A stretch of 64,000 nucleotides of DNA. It comes from Mesorhizobium amorphae (GTDB lineage: Bacteria > Pseudomonadota > Alphaproteobacteria > Rhizobiales > Rhizobiaceae). The stretch is taken from NCBI RefSeq assembly GCF_014843845.1, contig NZ_JHQS01000051.1:124001-188000 (forward strand), in the 5' to 3' direction. The position numbers were made by a program, and so were the translations under genes. The notes beneath the pieces were generated by a model. That model made no database searches. It had not been told where the DNA came from and worked only from the letters and a program-made list of their open reading frames with translations. The stretch's first letter is position 1. Every line of letters begins with the position of its first letter. Positions 7,945 through 16,217 of the stretch are shown piece after piece.

Positions 7945-9309
7945 ATGGCGACTGGTCATTTCAAGGAAGGCATTGCCGGCGGCCGGCTGTCATCCGAGCA
8001 ATATGCCGACAATTTTTCCGATCTGCACCCGCCGCTCGATCATCACGAGGCGCTGGTCGAATCCGATCGCTGTTACTTCTGCTACGATGCGCCGTGCATG
8101 AATGCATGCCCGACCTCGATCGACATTCCGCTGTTCATCCGCCAGATATCGACCGGCAATCCGATCGGTTCGGCCAAGACGATTTTCGACCAGAACATTC
8201 TGGGCGGCATGTGCGCTCGCGTCTGCCCGACCGAGACGCTGTGCGAGGAAGTCTGCGTGCGCGAGGTGGCGGAAGGCAAGCCCGTGCAGATCGGCCGCCT
8301 GCAGCGCTATGCCACCGATGTCGCGATGAGCGAGAACAAGCAATTCTATCCGCGCCCGGAGCCGACCGGAAGGAGCGTCGCTGTGGTGGGTGCCGGACCG
8401 GCGGGACTGGCAGCCGCACACCGGCTTGCTCGCCATGGCCACGACGTGACCATCCTGGAGGCGCGGCCGAAGGCCGGTGGCCTCAATGAATATGGCATCG
8501 CCGCCTACAAGAGCGTCGACAATTTCGCCCAGGCCGAGGTCGATTATGTGACCTCGATCGGCGGCATCGAAATCCAGAACGGCAAGGCGCTCGGCCGCGA
8601 CTATCAGCTGTCGGACCTGATCCGCAATTACGACGCCGTGTTCCTCGGGATGGGGCTTGGCGGCGTCAACGCGCTGCGTGCCGATGGCGAGGACGCCGAC
8701 GGCGTCACCAATGCGGTCGAGTTCATCGCCGAACTTCGCCAGGCCAGCGACCTTTCCGGCCTGCCGGTCGGCCGGCGCGTCGTCGTCATCGGCGGCGGCA
8801 TGACGGCGATCGATGCCGCGGTGCAGTCGAAGCTGCTCGGCGCCGAGGAGGTGACGATCTGCTACCGGCGTGGCCAGGAGCATATGAATGCTTCAGGTTT
8901 CGAACAGGATCTGGCCGCGGCCAACGGCGTCACCATCCGCCACTGGCTGCAGCCGAAGCGCGTCATTGCCGAGGGCGGCAAGGTGTCGGGCATCGAGCTC
9001 GAATACACGGCAATGAACGGCGACAAGCTCGCCGGCACCGGCGAGATGCTGATGCTCGTTGCAGACCAGGTGTTCAAGGCAATCGGCCAGAGTTTTGTCC
9101 CGGCCGCGCTCAACGGCAGCGGGGCATCGATCGAACTCGAAGCCGGCCGCATAAAGGTCGATGCGGAAGGCCGCACCTCGCTGGCGAAGGTCTGGGCCGG
9201 CGGCGACTGCATCTTCGGCGGTGACGACCTCACCGTCTCGGCCGTGGCGCAAGGCCGCGACGCGGCGGAAAGCATCAACCGGGCACTGACCTCGAACGGG
9301 AGGGCATGA
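7945..9309 (+). CDS. preT: NAD(P)-dependent dihydropyrimidine dehydrogenase, PreT (flavin/Fe-S) subunit
   Basis: The product is 454 residues. Cysteines at 43, 46, 51, 55 and 90, 94, 100, 104 form the two N-terminal iron-sulfur motifs of the GltD/DPD-type electron-transfer domain. A G-A-G-P-A-G FAD motif follows at 149-154, and a second G-G-G-M-T-A-I-D motif near 276-283 binds NAD(P)H. PreT passes electrons from NAD(P)H to PreA, which reduces uracil or thymine to the 5,6-dihydro base, the first step of reductive pyrimidine breakdown. GGGGA sits 7 bases upstream of the ATG. The preA start overlaps the stop of this gene, and a RutR-like box lies upstream. Confidence 0.93.
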   Translation: MATGHFKEGIAGGRLSSEQYADNFSDLHPPLDHHEALVESDRCYFCYDAPCMNACPTSIDIPLFIRQISTGNPIGSAKTIFDQNILGGMCARVCPTETLCEEVCVREVAEGKPVQIGRLQRYATDVAMSENKQFYPRPEPTGRSVAVVGAGPAGLAAAHRLARHGHDVTILEARPKAGGLNEYGIAAYKSVDNFAQAEVDYVTSIGGIEIQNGKALGRDYQLSDLIRNYDAVFLGMGLGGVNALRADGEDADGVTNAVEFIAELRQASDLSGLPVGRRVVVIGGGMTAIDAAVQSKLLGAEEVTICYRRGQEHMNASGFEQDLAAANGVTIRHWLQPKRVIAEGGKVSGIELEYTAMNGDKLAGTGEMLMLVADQVFKAIGQSFVPAALNGSGASIELEAGRIKVDAEGRTSLAKVWAGGDCIFGGDDLTVSAVAQGRDAAESINRALTSNGRA

Positions 9310-10625
9310 GCATGGCAGACATCCGTAACAATTTCGTCGGCATCAAATCGCCAAATCCCTTCTGGCTGGCTTCGGCGCCGCCGACCGACAAGGCCTACAA
9401 TGTCATCCGCGCCTTCAAGGCGGGCTGGGGTGGCGTTGTCTGGAAGACGCTCGGCGAAGAGGGGCCGCCGGTGGTCAATGTCAACGGGCCGCGCTACGGC
9501 GCGATCTGGGGTGCGGACCGCCGTCTGCTTGGCCTCAATAACATCGAGCTGATCACCGACCGCGACCTGCAGGTCAATCTGCGCGAGATCAAGCAGGTCA
9601 AGAAGGACTGGCCCGACCGCGCCATCGTCGTCTCGCTGATGGTGCCGTGCGTCGAGGATGCCTGGAAGGCGATCCTGCCGGTGGTCGAGGAGACGGAGGC
9701 CGACGGCATCGAGCTCAATTTCGGCTGTCCGCACGGCATGTCGGAGCGCGGCATGGGTGCGGCCGTCGGGCAGGTGCCGGAATACATCGAGATGGTGGTG
9801 CGCTGGTGCAAGCAGAACACCCGCATGCCGGTCATCACCAAGCTGACGCCCAACATCACCGATGTGCGCAAGCCGGCGCGCGCTGCGCTGTCCGGCGGCA
9901 CCGACGCGGTGTCGCTGATCAACACCATCAATTCGATCACCGGCGTCGACCTCGACAGCTTCGCGCCGCAGCCGACCATCGACGGCAAGGGTTCGCATGG
10001 CGGCTATTGCGGTCCGGCGGTGAAGCCGATCGCCATGAACATGGTGGCCGAGATCGCGCGCGATCCGGAAACGCGCGGCTTGCCGATCTCCGGCATTGGC
10101 GGCATCACCACCTGGCGCGACGCGGCCGAATTCATGGCGCTCGGCGCCGGCAATGTGCAGGTATGCACGGCGGCGATGACCTATGGCTTCAAGATCGTGC
10201 AGGAAATGGTTGCCGGCCTCGAAAACTGGATGGACGAGAAGGGTCACGCCTCGCTCGACGACATCGTCGGCAGGGCCACGCCCAATGTCACCGACTGGCA
10301 GTATCTCAACCTCAACTATGTCGCCAAGGCGCATATCGACCAGGACGCCTGCATCAAGTGCGGTCGCTGCCACATCGCCTGCGAGGACACCTCGCACCAG
10401 GCGATCACCAGCATGGTCGACGGCAAGCGGCACTTCGAGGTGATCGAGGCCGAATGCGTCGGCTGCAATCTCTGCGTCAATGTCTGTCCCGTGGAAAACT
10501 GCATCACCATGGAGCCGCTGGCGGCTGGTGCGATGGACCAGCGCACCGGCAAGCCGGTGTCGCCGGTCTATGCCAACTGGACGACGCATCCGAACAATCC
10601 GATGGCCAAGGTGGCGGCGGAGTAG
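9306..10625 (+). CDS. preA: NAD(P)-dependent dihydropyrimidine dehydrogenase, PreA (catalytic) subunit
   Basis: The product is 439 residues. An FMN-binding dihydroorotate-dehydrogenase-like barrel occupies about 1-310; N-F-G-C-P-H-G-M-S-E at 138-147 holds the active-site Cys141 expected of dihydropyrimidine dehydrogenases. Two 4Fe-4S motifs follow near 345-395 (C-I-K-C-G-R-C-H-I-A-C and C-V-G-C-N-L-C-V-N-V-C-P). Subunits PreT and PreA together equal the fused mammalian enzyme. The ATG at 9306 overlaps the preT stop by 4 bases (ATGA); a second ATG at 9312 is possible. A strong terminator follows. Confidence 0.93.
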   Translation: MSMADIRNNFVGIKSPNPFWLASAPPTDKAYNVIRAFKAGWGGVVWKTLGEEGPPVVNVNGPRYGAIWGADRRLLGLNNIELITDRDLQVNLREIKQVKKDWPDRAIVVSLMVPCVEDAWKAILPVVEETEADGIELNFGCPHGMSERGMGAAVGQVPEYIEMVVRWCKQNTRMPVITKLTPNITDVRKPARAALSGGTDAVSLINTINSITGVDLDSFAPQPTIDGKGSHGGYCGPAVKPIAMNMVAEIARDPETRGLPISGIGGITTWRDAAEFMALGAGNVQVCTAAMTYGFKIVQEMVAGLENWMDEKGHASLDDIVGRATPNVTDWQYLNLNYVAKAHIDQDACIKCGRCHIACEDTSHQAITSMVDGKRHFEVIEAECVGCNLCVNVCPVENCITMEPLAAGAMDQRTGKPVSPVYANWTTHPNNPMAKVAAE

Positions 10626-10659
10626 GGTTGCCTCAACGTCATAGGGCGAGGGCAATGAG

Positions 10660-10691
10660 GCAGCGGCGCTTGCGGGCGCCGCTGCTTTTTT
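10660..10691 (+). terminator. Intrinsic terminator of preTA
   Basis: GCAGCGGCGC (10660-10669), a 6-base loop, GCGCCGCTGC (10676-10685) and six T residues (10686-10691): a textbook Rho-independent terminator 35 bases after the preA stop. It separates preTA from the Rrf2 operon. Confidence 0.9.
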
Positions 10692-10704
10692 CGACGGCTA
10701 TTGC

Positions 10705-10735
10705 GGATAAGAATTATCCATGATAAAAGATATCC
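10705..10735. promoter_or_regulatory. Tandem palindromic operator in front of the Rrf2 gene
   Basis: GGATAAGAATTATCC (10705-10719) is a perfect 6-3-6 inverted repeat. One base later, TGATAAAAGATATCC (10721-10735) repeats it at 11 of 15 positions. The pair ends 20 bases before the Rrf2 start codon. Rrf2 regulators typically repress their own operons from A/T-rich palindromes of about this size, so this is the likely autoregulatory site. Confidence 0.6.
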
Positions 10736-10755
10736 ATGAATAGGAAATCGGCACG

Positions 10756-11277
10756 ATGAAGCTGGGTGAGGGCGTTGAGGCGGCGATACACTGCGCCGCG
10801 ATGCTCGCCGGCGTGGATGGCGCGGCGACCATGCCGGGCGCCGCGATGGCGGAGGCCTTCGGCCTGTCGCCGAGCTATCTTCTGAAGCATCTCAACATGC
10901 TGACGGCGGAGGGCATTCTTGAATCGGTGCCTGGACCGGCCGGCGGCTACCGGCTGGCGCGGCCGGCGGAACGGATCACGCTGCTCGACATCGTACTGGC
11001 AGTGGAAGGTCGCGAGCCGGCCTTCCGCTGCGGCGAGATCCGCCAGCGCGGCCCGGTCAGGCTCGATGCCTCCGCCTATGTGAAACCGTGCGGCATCAAT
11101 GCGGCGATGCTCAAGGCCGAGCGCGCCTATCGCGCCGCGCTCGCCGAGGCCCGACTCTCCGATATCGTCGCTGCCTATCAGAGCGATGCCGATCCGCGAT
11201 CGTTTGCCGCGAACTGTGCTTTCGTCGAGCGCCACCAGCGGCCGCAGAAAGTTCAACCAAGCAAGAGTGAAAGGTAA
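10756..11277 (+). CDS. Rrf2-family transcriptional regulator
   Basis: The product is 173 residues with the Rrf2 winged helix: a recognition-helix region S-P-S-Y-L-L-K-H-L-N-M-L at 38-49, then the wing G-P-A-G-G-Y-R-L-A-R-P. Cysteines sit at 13, 92, 112 and 154. Cys92 aligns roughly with the first iron-sulfur ligand of IscR-type proteins, but the usual tightly spaced three-Cys cluster is absent, so a thiol switch is as likely as a cluster. It heads an operon with an AhpD-like gene 4 bases downstream and a DoxX gene, which points to redox or organic oxidant sensing. A tandem palindrome upstream is the probable operator. Confidence 0.85.
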   Translation: MKLGEGVEAAIHCAAMLAGVDGAATMPGAAMAEAFGLSPSYLLKHLNMLTAEGILESVPGPAGGYRLARPAERITLLDIVLAVEGREPAFRCGEIRQRGPVRLDASAYVKPCGINAAMLKAERAYRAALAEARLSDIVAAYQSDADPRSFAANCAFVERHQRPQKVQPSKSER

Positions 11278-11281
11278 GAGG

Positions 11282-11740
11282 ATGAAACAGAGGCTGCAAT
11301 TCTTCGCCAAGGCGCCGGAGATCATGAAGGCGGTGTCGGTGCTCAACAAGGCGGTCGACGAATGCGGGCTCGAGGTAAGCCTGCTGCACCTGATCAAGCT
11401 CAGGGCATCGCAGATCAATGGCTGCTCCTACTGCGTCGAGATGCACAGCCGCGAGGCGCGCCGGGATGGCGAGACCGAGCAGCGGCTCTATCTGGTCTCC
11501 GCCTGGAAGGAATCGCCGCTGTTTTCCGGGCGCGAACGCGCCGCCTTCGCCTGGACCGAAGCGGTGACCAAGATCGCCGAAAACGGTGTCTCGGATGAGC
11601 TCTATGCACGGACGCTCGAGCATTTTTCTGAAGAGGAACTGGTCAAGCTGTCTGTCGCGATCGGCATGATCAATACCTGGAACCGGCTTTGCGTGCCGTT
11701 CCATGCCGTTCATCCGATGCCAGCAGCGAAGGCCGCCTGA
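11282..11740 (+). CDS. Carboxymuconolactone decarboxylase/AhpD-like protein
   Basis: The product is 152 residues with the AhpD-like core: C-S-Y-C-V-E-M-H at 48-55 supplies the redox CxxC pair and the downstream His used in alkylhydroperoxidase chemistry. Proteins of this type act as peroxidase or disulfide reductase partners, though many remain unassigned. The start lies 4 bases after the Rrf2 stop, so the genes are cotranscribed and probably translationally coupled. The Rrf2 regulator and DoxX neighbours support an oxidative-stress role. Confidence 0.85.
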   Translation: MKQRLQFFAKAPEIMKAVSVLNKAVDECGLEVSLLHLIKLRASQINGCSYCVEMHSREARRDGETEQRLYLVSAWKESPLFSGRERAAFAWTEAVTKIAENGVSDELYARTLEHFSEEELVKLSVAIGMINTWNRLCVPFHAVHPMPAAKAA

Positions 11741-11798
11741 GCCAAGCCGGCGCGCGGGCCGCAAGGCCCGCTTGCCTTTTCGTTTGAGGATCAGCACC

Positions 11799-12176
11799 AT
11801 GCTCGCAAGTTTTCAGAATGAGATTCTGGTTGCCGCCCGCCTGCTGCTTGGCGGCGCCTTCATTTTTGCCGGCCTGCGCAACATCGTGAACGCGACCTTC
11901 CTGACCCAACTGATAACAGACCGCGGCGTACCGCAGGCGGGGCTGGCGCTGTGGGTCGGCATCGCCCTGCAGGTCGTTGCCGGCGGACTGGTCGTGGTGG
12001 GCATCTGGACCGCACCTGCTGCCGCAGGCCTGATCCTGTTCCTGGTTGTCGCCACGATCATGTTCGACAATTTCTGGGATCATCAGGGACCCGAGCGAGC
12101 GGCTCGCATCAACGGCTTTGTCGCCAATGTCGCTCTGACCGGCGGCTTCCTGTCGTTGATGGCGCAGCCGCTTTGA
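11799..12176 (+). CDS. DoxX family membrane protein
   Basis: The product is 125 residues with four predicted membrane helices. The opening A-A-R-L-L-L-G-G-A-F-I-F-A-G-L-R and the later D-N-F-W-D-H segment are typical of the DoxX family. It is the third gene of the Rrf2/AhpD-like operon, 58 bases after the AhpD-like stop. Association with a thiol-active protein and a redox regulator suggests a membrane redox function. It is not closely similar to the DoxX protein at 5.0-5.4 kb. Confidence 0.8.
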   Translation: MLASFQNEILVAARLLLGGAFIFAGLRNIVNATFLTQLITDRGVPQAGLALWVGIALQVVAGGLVVVGIWTAPAAAGLILFLVVATIMFDNFWDHQGPERAARINGFVANVALTGGFLSLMAQPL

Positions 12177-12272
12177 CGAGTTGGCGGCGCTGCCGGATCA
12201 ATCGCCGACCGCATTAATCGCTTCGTCGCGAATGGCTGGTAGGATTGGCGCAGTTTCGCTGTTGGAGCCTTT

Positions 12273-12767
12273 ATGGAGCAAAGCTGGAACAGCTTCTGGG
12301 GGAGCGTTGCGCAGGCCTTCCACCACGCGCTGTCGCCGTTTCGGGCGCTCGCCGAGGTGTTCGGCTATGCTCCGAGCGACATGCAGATCTGGTGCTTCCT
12401 GTGCGGCGTATTTGTCCTCGTGCTCGTCGTCCCCCACACCTATGGCGATCTGGTGCTGCGCCGCCGCCGTGCCTATGCGACCGGCAAGGTGGTGAAGATC
12501 GACATGTCGGACGACGCGCCCAACACCCCGACCATAGAATTCACCGATCGCCAGGGGCACATCTGGCGCTTCGACTCGAACCTGCCGGTTAGTGACGCGA
12601 CCGGTTCGGTCGGGGCGGTGGTCGAGGTGATGTATGATCCCCAGCGTCCGAGCCGTGCGCGCGAAGCCGGGCGGCCGGTCATGAAGGCGGCTCACACGGC
12701 GCTCTGGTATACGATCGTGGCAGGCCTGATGGCGCTAGCCTTCTGGCCAGGCCTTACAGCCAACTGA
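12273..12767 (+). CDS. DUF3592-like membrane protein
   Basis: The product is 164 residues. One membrane helix lies near 38-56 (I-W-C-F-L-C-G-V-F-V-L-V-L-V-V) and another near 140-160, with a soluble beta-rich stretch between them (about 65-125, containing P-T-I-E-F-T-D-R-Q-G and V-E-V-M-Y-D-P), the usual DUF3592 layout. No reaction is known for the family. It seems to be a single gene about 96 bases downstream of the DoxX gene and convergent with the SDR pair. Confidence 0.65.
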   Translation: MEQSWNSFWGSVAQAFHHALSPFRALAEVFGYAPSDMQIWCFLCGVFVLVLVVPHTYGDLVLRRRRAYATGKVVKIDMSDDAPNTPTIEFTDRQGHIWRFDSNLPVSDATGSVGAVVEVMYDPQRPSRAREAGRPVMKAAHTALWYTIVAGLMALAFWPGLTAN

Positions 12768-12802
12768 GCCCCGCTCTCAGGAAAGCATCCTCGCCCTGCC
12801 GC

Positions 12803-13525
12803 TCACGCGGCATATCGCAACCCGCCGTCGCAGGTCAGCACCTGGCCGGTGACGAAGCCGTTGGAGACGAGGAAGGCGATCGCGCCGGCAACGTCTTCGG
12901 CGCGGCCGATGCGTCCGACCGGCGTTTTCCCGGCATACTCGGTGAACACCGCCTGCCGCTGCTCGTCAGGCAGGAAATGCCACCAGGGCGTATCGATGAC
13001 GCCCGGCGCCACGACGTTGACGCGCAGCGGCTTGAGCTCCACGGCCAGGATCGGCACCACCGTCAACAGCATGCCGTTGACGGCGGCGATGCCGGCGACG
13101 CCCGGCGCCGACAATTGTGCCGAGACCGCCGAGATGAACGTGACCGAGCCGTTCTTGTTCAGGGTCGGCAAGGCCGCCTGCAGGCATGAGAGTTGCGGCC
13201 GGACTTTCTCGTCGACGCCGCCGCCGATGTCGGCAAGGTCGAGCGTTTCGAACGGACCAATTCCCTTGCCGCCGCTGGCGGCCAGGACAAGATGATCGAA
13301 GGGACCGGTACGATCGAAGAATTGGCGAACCTCGTCGGGCTTGGTGGCATCGAAGGCAGCCTTGTCGACGGCGCCGCCAAGGCTTTGCCAGGCGCTGTTG
13401 AGCCTTTCCTGGTTGCGCCCCGTGATGGTCACCCTCATGTTCGGGCCAAGCAGCTTCTGCGCCGTGGCGAGACCGATGCCGGAAGAGCCGCCGATGATCA
13501 CGACATGTTCATTCTTCTCGCTCAT
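12803..13525 (-). CDS. Short-chain dehydrogenase/reductase (SDR)
   Basis: The product is 240 residues with the classical SDR cofactor motif G-G-S-S-G-I-G at 12-18 and the C-terminal L-V-S-N-G-F-V-T-G-Q-V-L-T-C-D-G-G typical of the FabG-like group. The active-site region is atypical: the usual YxxxK is not evident and V-N-G-M-L-L-T-V occupies that place, so activity is uncertain. Its start overlaps the stop of the second SDR gene by 4 bases, making a two-gene operon opposite an XRE regulator that may control it. Confidence 0.82.
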   Translation of the reverse strand: MSEKNEHVVIIGGSSGIGLATAQKLLGPNMRVTITGRNQERLNSAWQSLGGAVDKAAFDATKPDEVRQFFDRTGPFDHLVLAASGGKGIGPFETLDLADIGGGVDEKVRPQLSCLQAALPTLNKNGSVTFISAVSAQLSAPGVAGIAAVNGMLLTVVPILAVELKPLRVNVVAPGVIDTPWWHFLPDEQRQAVFTEYAGKTPVGRIGRAEDVAGAIAFLVSNGFVTGQVLTCDGGLRYAA

Positions 13526-14361
13526 GACTGCTTTTCCTTCGAAGTGGTGGAAGCGAGGCCGACGAGGTCGAGGCTCAGTTCCCGCAATTGCTGTCTTGCC
13601 TTCACGTCATAGGCTTGCGCATCGGCGCGGGATTCCCGCATGCCATCGAAATAGAGGCCGCTTCTGCCTTTGAGATCAGGCGATGTCGCGAGGTTGAGGA
13701 TGGCTTCAGCGCCGGTTTCGACCGAGCTCCACGGTGTGACGCCCGCCTGCCGGACCATGGTCGTGTTCATGTAGCTCGCCGGATGCAGGGCGTTGACGGT
13801 GACGCCTGGGCCTTTCAGCTGCTCGGCCAGATCGACGGTGAACAGGATCTGCGCCAGCTTGCTCTGGCAGTAGGCGCGCACGCCGTCATAGGCGCGGGTC
13901 AGCATGACATCGCCGAAGTCGATTGCCTGCTGGCCGGCCGAGGCGACGTTGATGATGCGCGAAGGCGCGCTCGCTTTAAGCAGCGGCAGAAGCTCTGTGG
14001 TCAGCAGGAAGCCGGCGAGGTAGTTGACGGCAAAGCGCAATTCGCAGCCATCGGCGCTGACCTGTCGTTTCGCGCCGGCGGTGCCGATGCCGGCATTGTT
14101 GATGAGGATGTCGAGCCGGTCGGTCCTGGCGCGCACCGCTTCAGCGAGGCGGCGGACCTCAGCCAGCGAGGCGAGGTCGGCGGCAAGAAACTCGGCCTTG
14201 CCGCCGGCGGCTTCGATTTCGGCGACCAACGTCTTGCCGCGCGCCGCATCGCGGCCATGCACCAGAACGCGGGCGCGTTCAGCGCCCAGCCTTTCCGCGA
14301 CGACGCGGCCGACACCGTCGGTCGATCCGGTGATGAGAACGGTCTTGTCTTTCAGTTCCAT
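13522..14361 (-). CDS. Short-chain dehydrogenase (retinol dehydrogenase/WW-oxidoreductase-like SDR)
   Basis: The product is 279 residues: cofactor motif T-G-S-T-D-G-V-G at about 11-18, N-N-A-G near 86-89, and an active site Y-C-Q-S-K containing the Tyr and Lys of the family. I chose the ATG at 14361 because GGAGG lies 8 bases upstream; the open frame extends to 14403. It is the first gene of an operon with a second SDR and is divergent from an XRE-family regulator, a common arrangement for regulator and target. The substrate is unknown. Confidence 0.85.
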   Translation of the reverse strand: MELKDKTVLITGSTDGVGRVVAERLGAERARVLVHGRDAARGKTLVAEIEAAGGKAEFLAADLASLAEVRRLAEAVRARTDRLDILINNAGIGTAGAKRQVSADGCELRFAVNYLAGFLLTTELLPLLKASAPSRIINVASAGQQAIDFGDVMLTRAYDGVRAYCQSKLAQILFTVDLAEQLKGPGVTVNALHPASYMNTTMVRQAGVTPWSSVETGAEAILNLATSPDLKGRSGLYFDGMRESRADAQAYDVKARQQLRELSLDLVGLASTTSKEKQS

Positions 14362-14437
14362 GCCTGGAGCCTCCACGTTTGCTCTGAACGCAAGATGGGG
14401 CACCGGGCGCGGCGCAAACAGTTCAAACTTTATCCTG

Positions 14438-14456
14438 GTATCGATACTGCTATAAT
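14438..14456 (+). promoter_or_regulatory. Palindrome and -10 box of the XRE gene
   Basis: GTATCGATAC (14438-14447) is a perfect 10-bp palindrome followed 3 bases later by TATAAT (14451-14456), a consensus -10 box. The ATG of the regulator lies at 14463, so transcription from this -10 would start at or next to the start codon and give a leaderless message. No good -35 is seen. The palindrome could be the autoregulatory site. Confidence 0.45.
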
Positions 14457-14462
14457 GGGCTT

Positions 14463-15335
14463 ATGGATGCTCCCGCACAGTCTCCCGAAGACAGTCGCCG
14501 GCGCGAGCTAGGGGCCTTTCTGCGTTCGCGCCGCGAAAGGCTGTCGCCGTCGGCCACCGGCATCGCTGCTGGCCAGAGGCGGCGCACGCCTGGCCTGCGC
14601 CGCGAGGAGGTGGCTATGATCGCCGGCGTCGGTACGACCTGGTACACCTGGCTGGAGCAGGGCAGGGACGTGCGTCCTTCCGTGGAGGTGCTGACCGCGC
14701 TGTGCGAGGCGCTGCGGCTCGATGCCGCCGAGAAGCGGCATTTGTTCACGCTTGCCGGCCGCCAGCAGCCTGAGCGTCGTGCCGTGACGCCGGAAAAAGT
14801 GGACGGCCTCTTGCTGCACATGCTGCAGAGCCTCGTCCTGCAGCCAGCCTATGTCGTGGGGCGACGCTGGGACGTGCTGGCCTGGAATCCGGCGGCCGTC
14901 GCCGTTTTCGGTGACTATGACCTGCTGGACGGTGATGCCCGCAACATCGTCCACATGGTGTTCACCAACCCGCACCATCGCCGCCTGCTTGTCGACTGGG
15001 AGCAACTGGCGCGCTCGGTGCTTGCCTCGTTCCGAGCCGAGAGTGCGAAATATGTCGGCGATCCGGATTTCGAACGGCTGATCGAGTTGATGACACGCTC
15101 AAGTCCGGAATTCCGGGCGTGGTGGCCGCAGCGCGATGTGGCGCGGAAATTATCGGGGGTGAAGCATGTCCGGCACTCGATCGCCGGCGCGATGGCCTTC
15201 GAGCATATGAGCCTTTCGATCGATGACGGCTCGGACATGAGGCTGATCGTCTACACGCCGCTCGCCGAGCAGAACTCGATCGCCAAGCTGCAGCAACTGC
15301 TGGAGGCGCTGCCGGCCGAGCGGCGCAGCGCCTGA
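14463..15335 (+). CDS. XRE-family regulator with MmyB-like ligand-binding domain
   Basis: The product is 290 residues. An N-terminal helix-turn-helix (about 10-80) begins L-G-A-F-L-R-S-R-R-E-R-L and includes R-R-T-P-G-L-R-R-E-E-V-A, the hallmark of the actinobacterial/proteobacterial MmyB group. The C-terminal part (about 105-285) is the MmyB-like PAS-related domain with W-D-V-L-A-W-N-P-A-A. These regulators usually control an adjacent oxidoreductase gene, here the divergent SDR pair. No ribosome binding site precedes the ATG, and the -10 box is only 7 bases away, so the message may be leaderless. Confidence 0.85.
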   Translation: MDAPAQSPEDSRRRELGAFLRSRRERLSPSATGIAAGQRRRTPGLRREEVAMIAGVGTTWYTWLEQGRDVRPSVEVLTALCEALRLDAAEKRHLFTLAGRQQPERRAVTPEKVDGLLLHMLQSLVLQPAYVVGRRWDVLAWNPAAVAVFGDYDLLDGDARNIVHMVFTNPHHRRLLVDWEQLARSVLASFRAESAKYVGDPDFERLIELMTRSSPEFRAWWPQRDVARKLSGVKHVRHSIAGAMAFEHMSLSIDDGSDMRLIVYTPLAEQNSIAKLQQLLEALPAERRSA

Positions 15336-15348
15336 TTTCCGCCCGAGG

Positions 15349-15990
15349 CTAGCCTTTCGGCTTCAGCCCTTCGATGAACAGCTGCTCCAGGAACCTGGCG
15401 GCGTCCTCGAAGCGGCCGTCGCCGCCGCGGTCGGGGCCGAGCACGGCGCGGACCTGGACATCGAAATCGGCATAGTGCTGCGTCGTCGCCCAGATCGAGA
15501 AGATGAGGTGCCAGGGATCGGTGCGGACAATCTTGCCGGCGCGCATCCAGCCCTTGATGATGGCCGCCTTTTCGTCGACCAGCGTCTTCAGCTCGCCTTC
15601 CAGCAGCGGCATGATGCGCGGCGCGCCTTGCAGGATCTCGTTGGCGAACAGACGGCTCTCGCGCGGGAAGTCGCGCGCCATTTCGAGCTTGCGCCGGATG
15701 TAGCTGCGCAGTTCGGTCAGGGGATCGCCGATATCGTCGAGTTCGCGCAGCGGCGCCAGCCAGGTCGCGAGCAGCCGCTCCATCAGCGTTTCGTGAATGT
15801 CCTCCTTGCGGCGGAAATAGTAGAGCAGGTTCGGCTTCGACATGCCGGCGGCTTCGGCGATCTGGTCGATGGTGGAGCCGCGAAAACCGTTGGTGGAGAA
15901 GACTTCGAGCGCCGCTTCCAGGATCAGCTCGCGCTTTTCCTGCTGGATGCGGGTGCGGCGGGGAGCTGAGCCTTCCATCGTCTCCGTCAT
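15349..15990 (-). CDS. rutR: RutR-like TetR-family regulator of pyrimidine catabolism
   Basis: The product is 213 residues. The TetR helix-turn-helix (about 18-65) contains I-A-E-A-A-G-M-S-K-P-N-L-L-Y-Y-F, and the ligand domain keeps long stretches that match E. coli RutR as I recall it: the W-L-A-P-L segment, R-D-F-P-R-E-S-R-L-F, and H-L-I-F-S-I-W-A-T-T-Q-H-Y-A-D-F. RutR binds uracil or thymine and then releases its operator. It is divergent from the aminotransferase gene, with a RutR-like box between them, and a second box precedes preT. In E. coli RutR controls the oxidative Rut pathway; here every neighbour belongs to the reductive pathway. Confidence 0.88.
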   Translation of the reverse strand: MTETMEGSAPRRTRIQQEKRELILEAALEVFSTNGFRGSTIDQIAEAAGMSKPNLLYYFRRKEDIHETLMERLLATWLAPLRELDDIGDPLTELRSYIRRKLEMARDFPRESRLFANEILQGAPRIMPLLEGELKTLVDEKAAIIKGWMRAGKIVRTDPWHLIFSIWATTQHYADFDVQVRAVLGPDRGGDGRFEDAARFLEQLFIEGLKPKG

Positions 15991-16097
15991 CCTTGTCGGC
16001 CGCGGCTGCGCGGGACATCTGGACCAATTCTCTGGACCAGTTTTTCCCAGGCCTGTGGAGCGCGCTTCCGATACCGCATTTCCGCTAGTAATCCCTT

Positions 16098-16141
16098 GAC
16101 CGCCGACAGGGCGGTGCTAACGTTTGTCCAATCGGTCAAAA
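16098..16141 (+). promoter_or_regulatory. Promoter and RutR-box-like operator of the aminotransferase operon
   Basis: TTGTCCAATCGGTCAA (16126-16141) differs from the RutR consensus TTGACCAnnTGGTCAA at only two of 14 defined positions. A possible -35 (TTGACC, 16098-16103) and weak -10 (TAACGT, 16120-16125) directly precede it, so a bound repressor would cover the transcription start. A looser CTGGACCA repeat at 16019-16040 is nearer the rutR start and might serve autoregulation. Confidence 0.6.
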
Positions 16142-16217
16142 ATTTGCGTAGCACGAAAATGCAGCAAAGACCAAGCGTTGGCCGCACCGAAACAGGTTAC
16201 AAGGGGAAGTCTTGGTC

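Noticed and set aside
8862..10655. Long open frame of about 597 codons on the minus strand
   Set aside because: It is antisense to preT and preA, has no ribosome binding site and its translation is low-quality His/Arg/Asp-rich sequence typical of GC-rich shadow frames.
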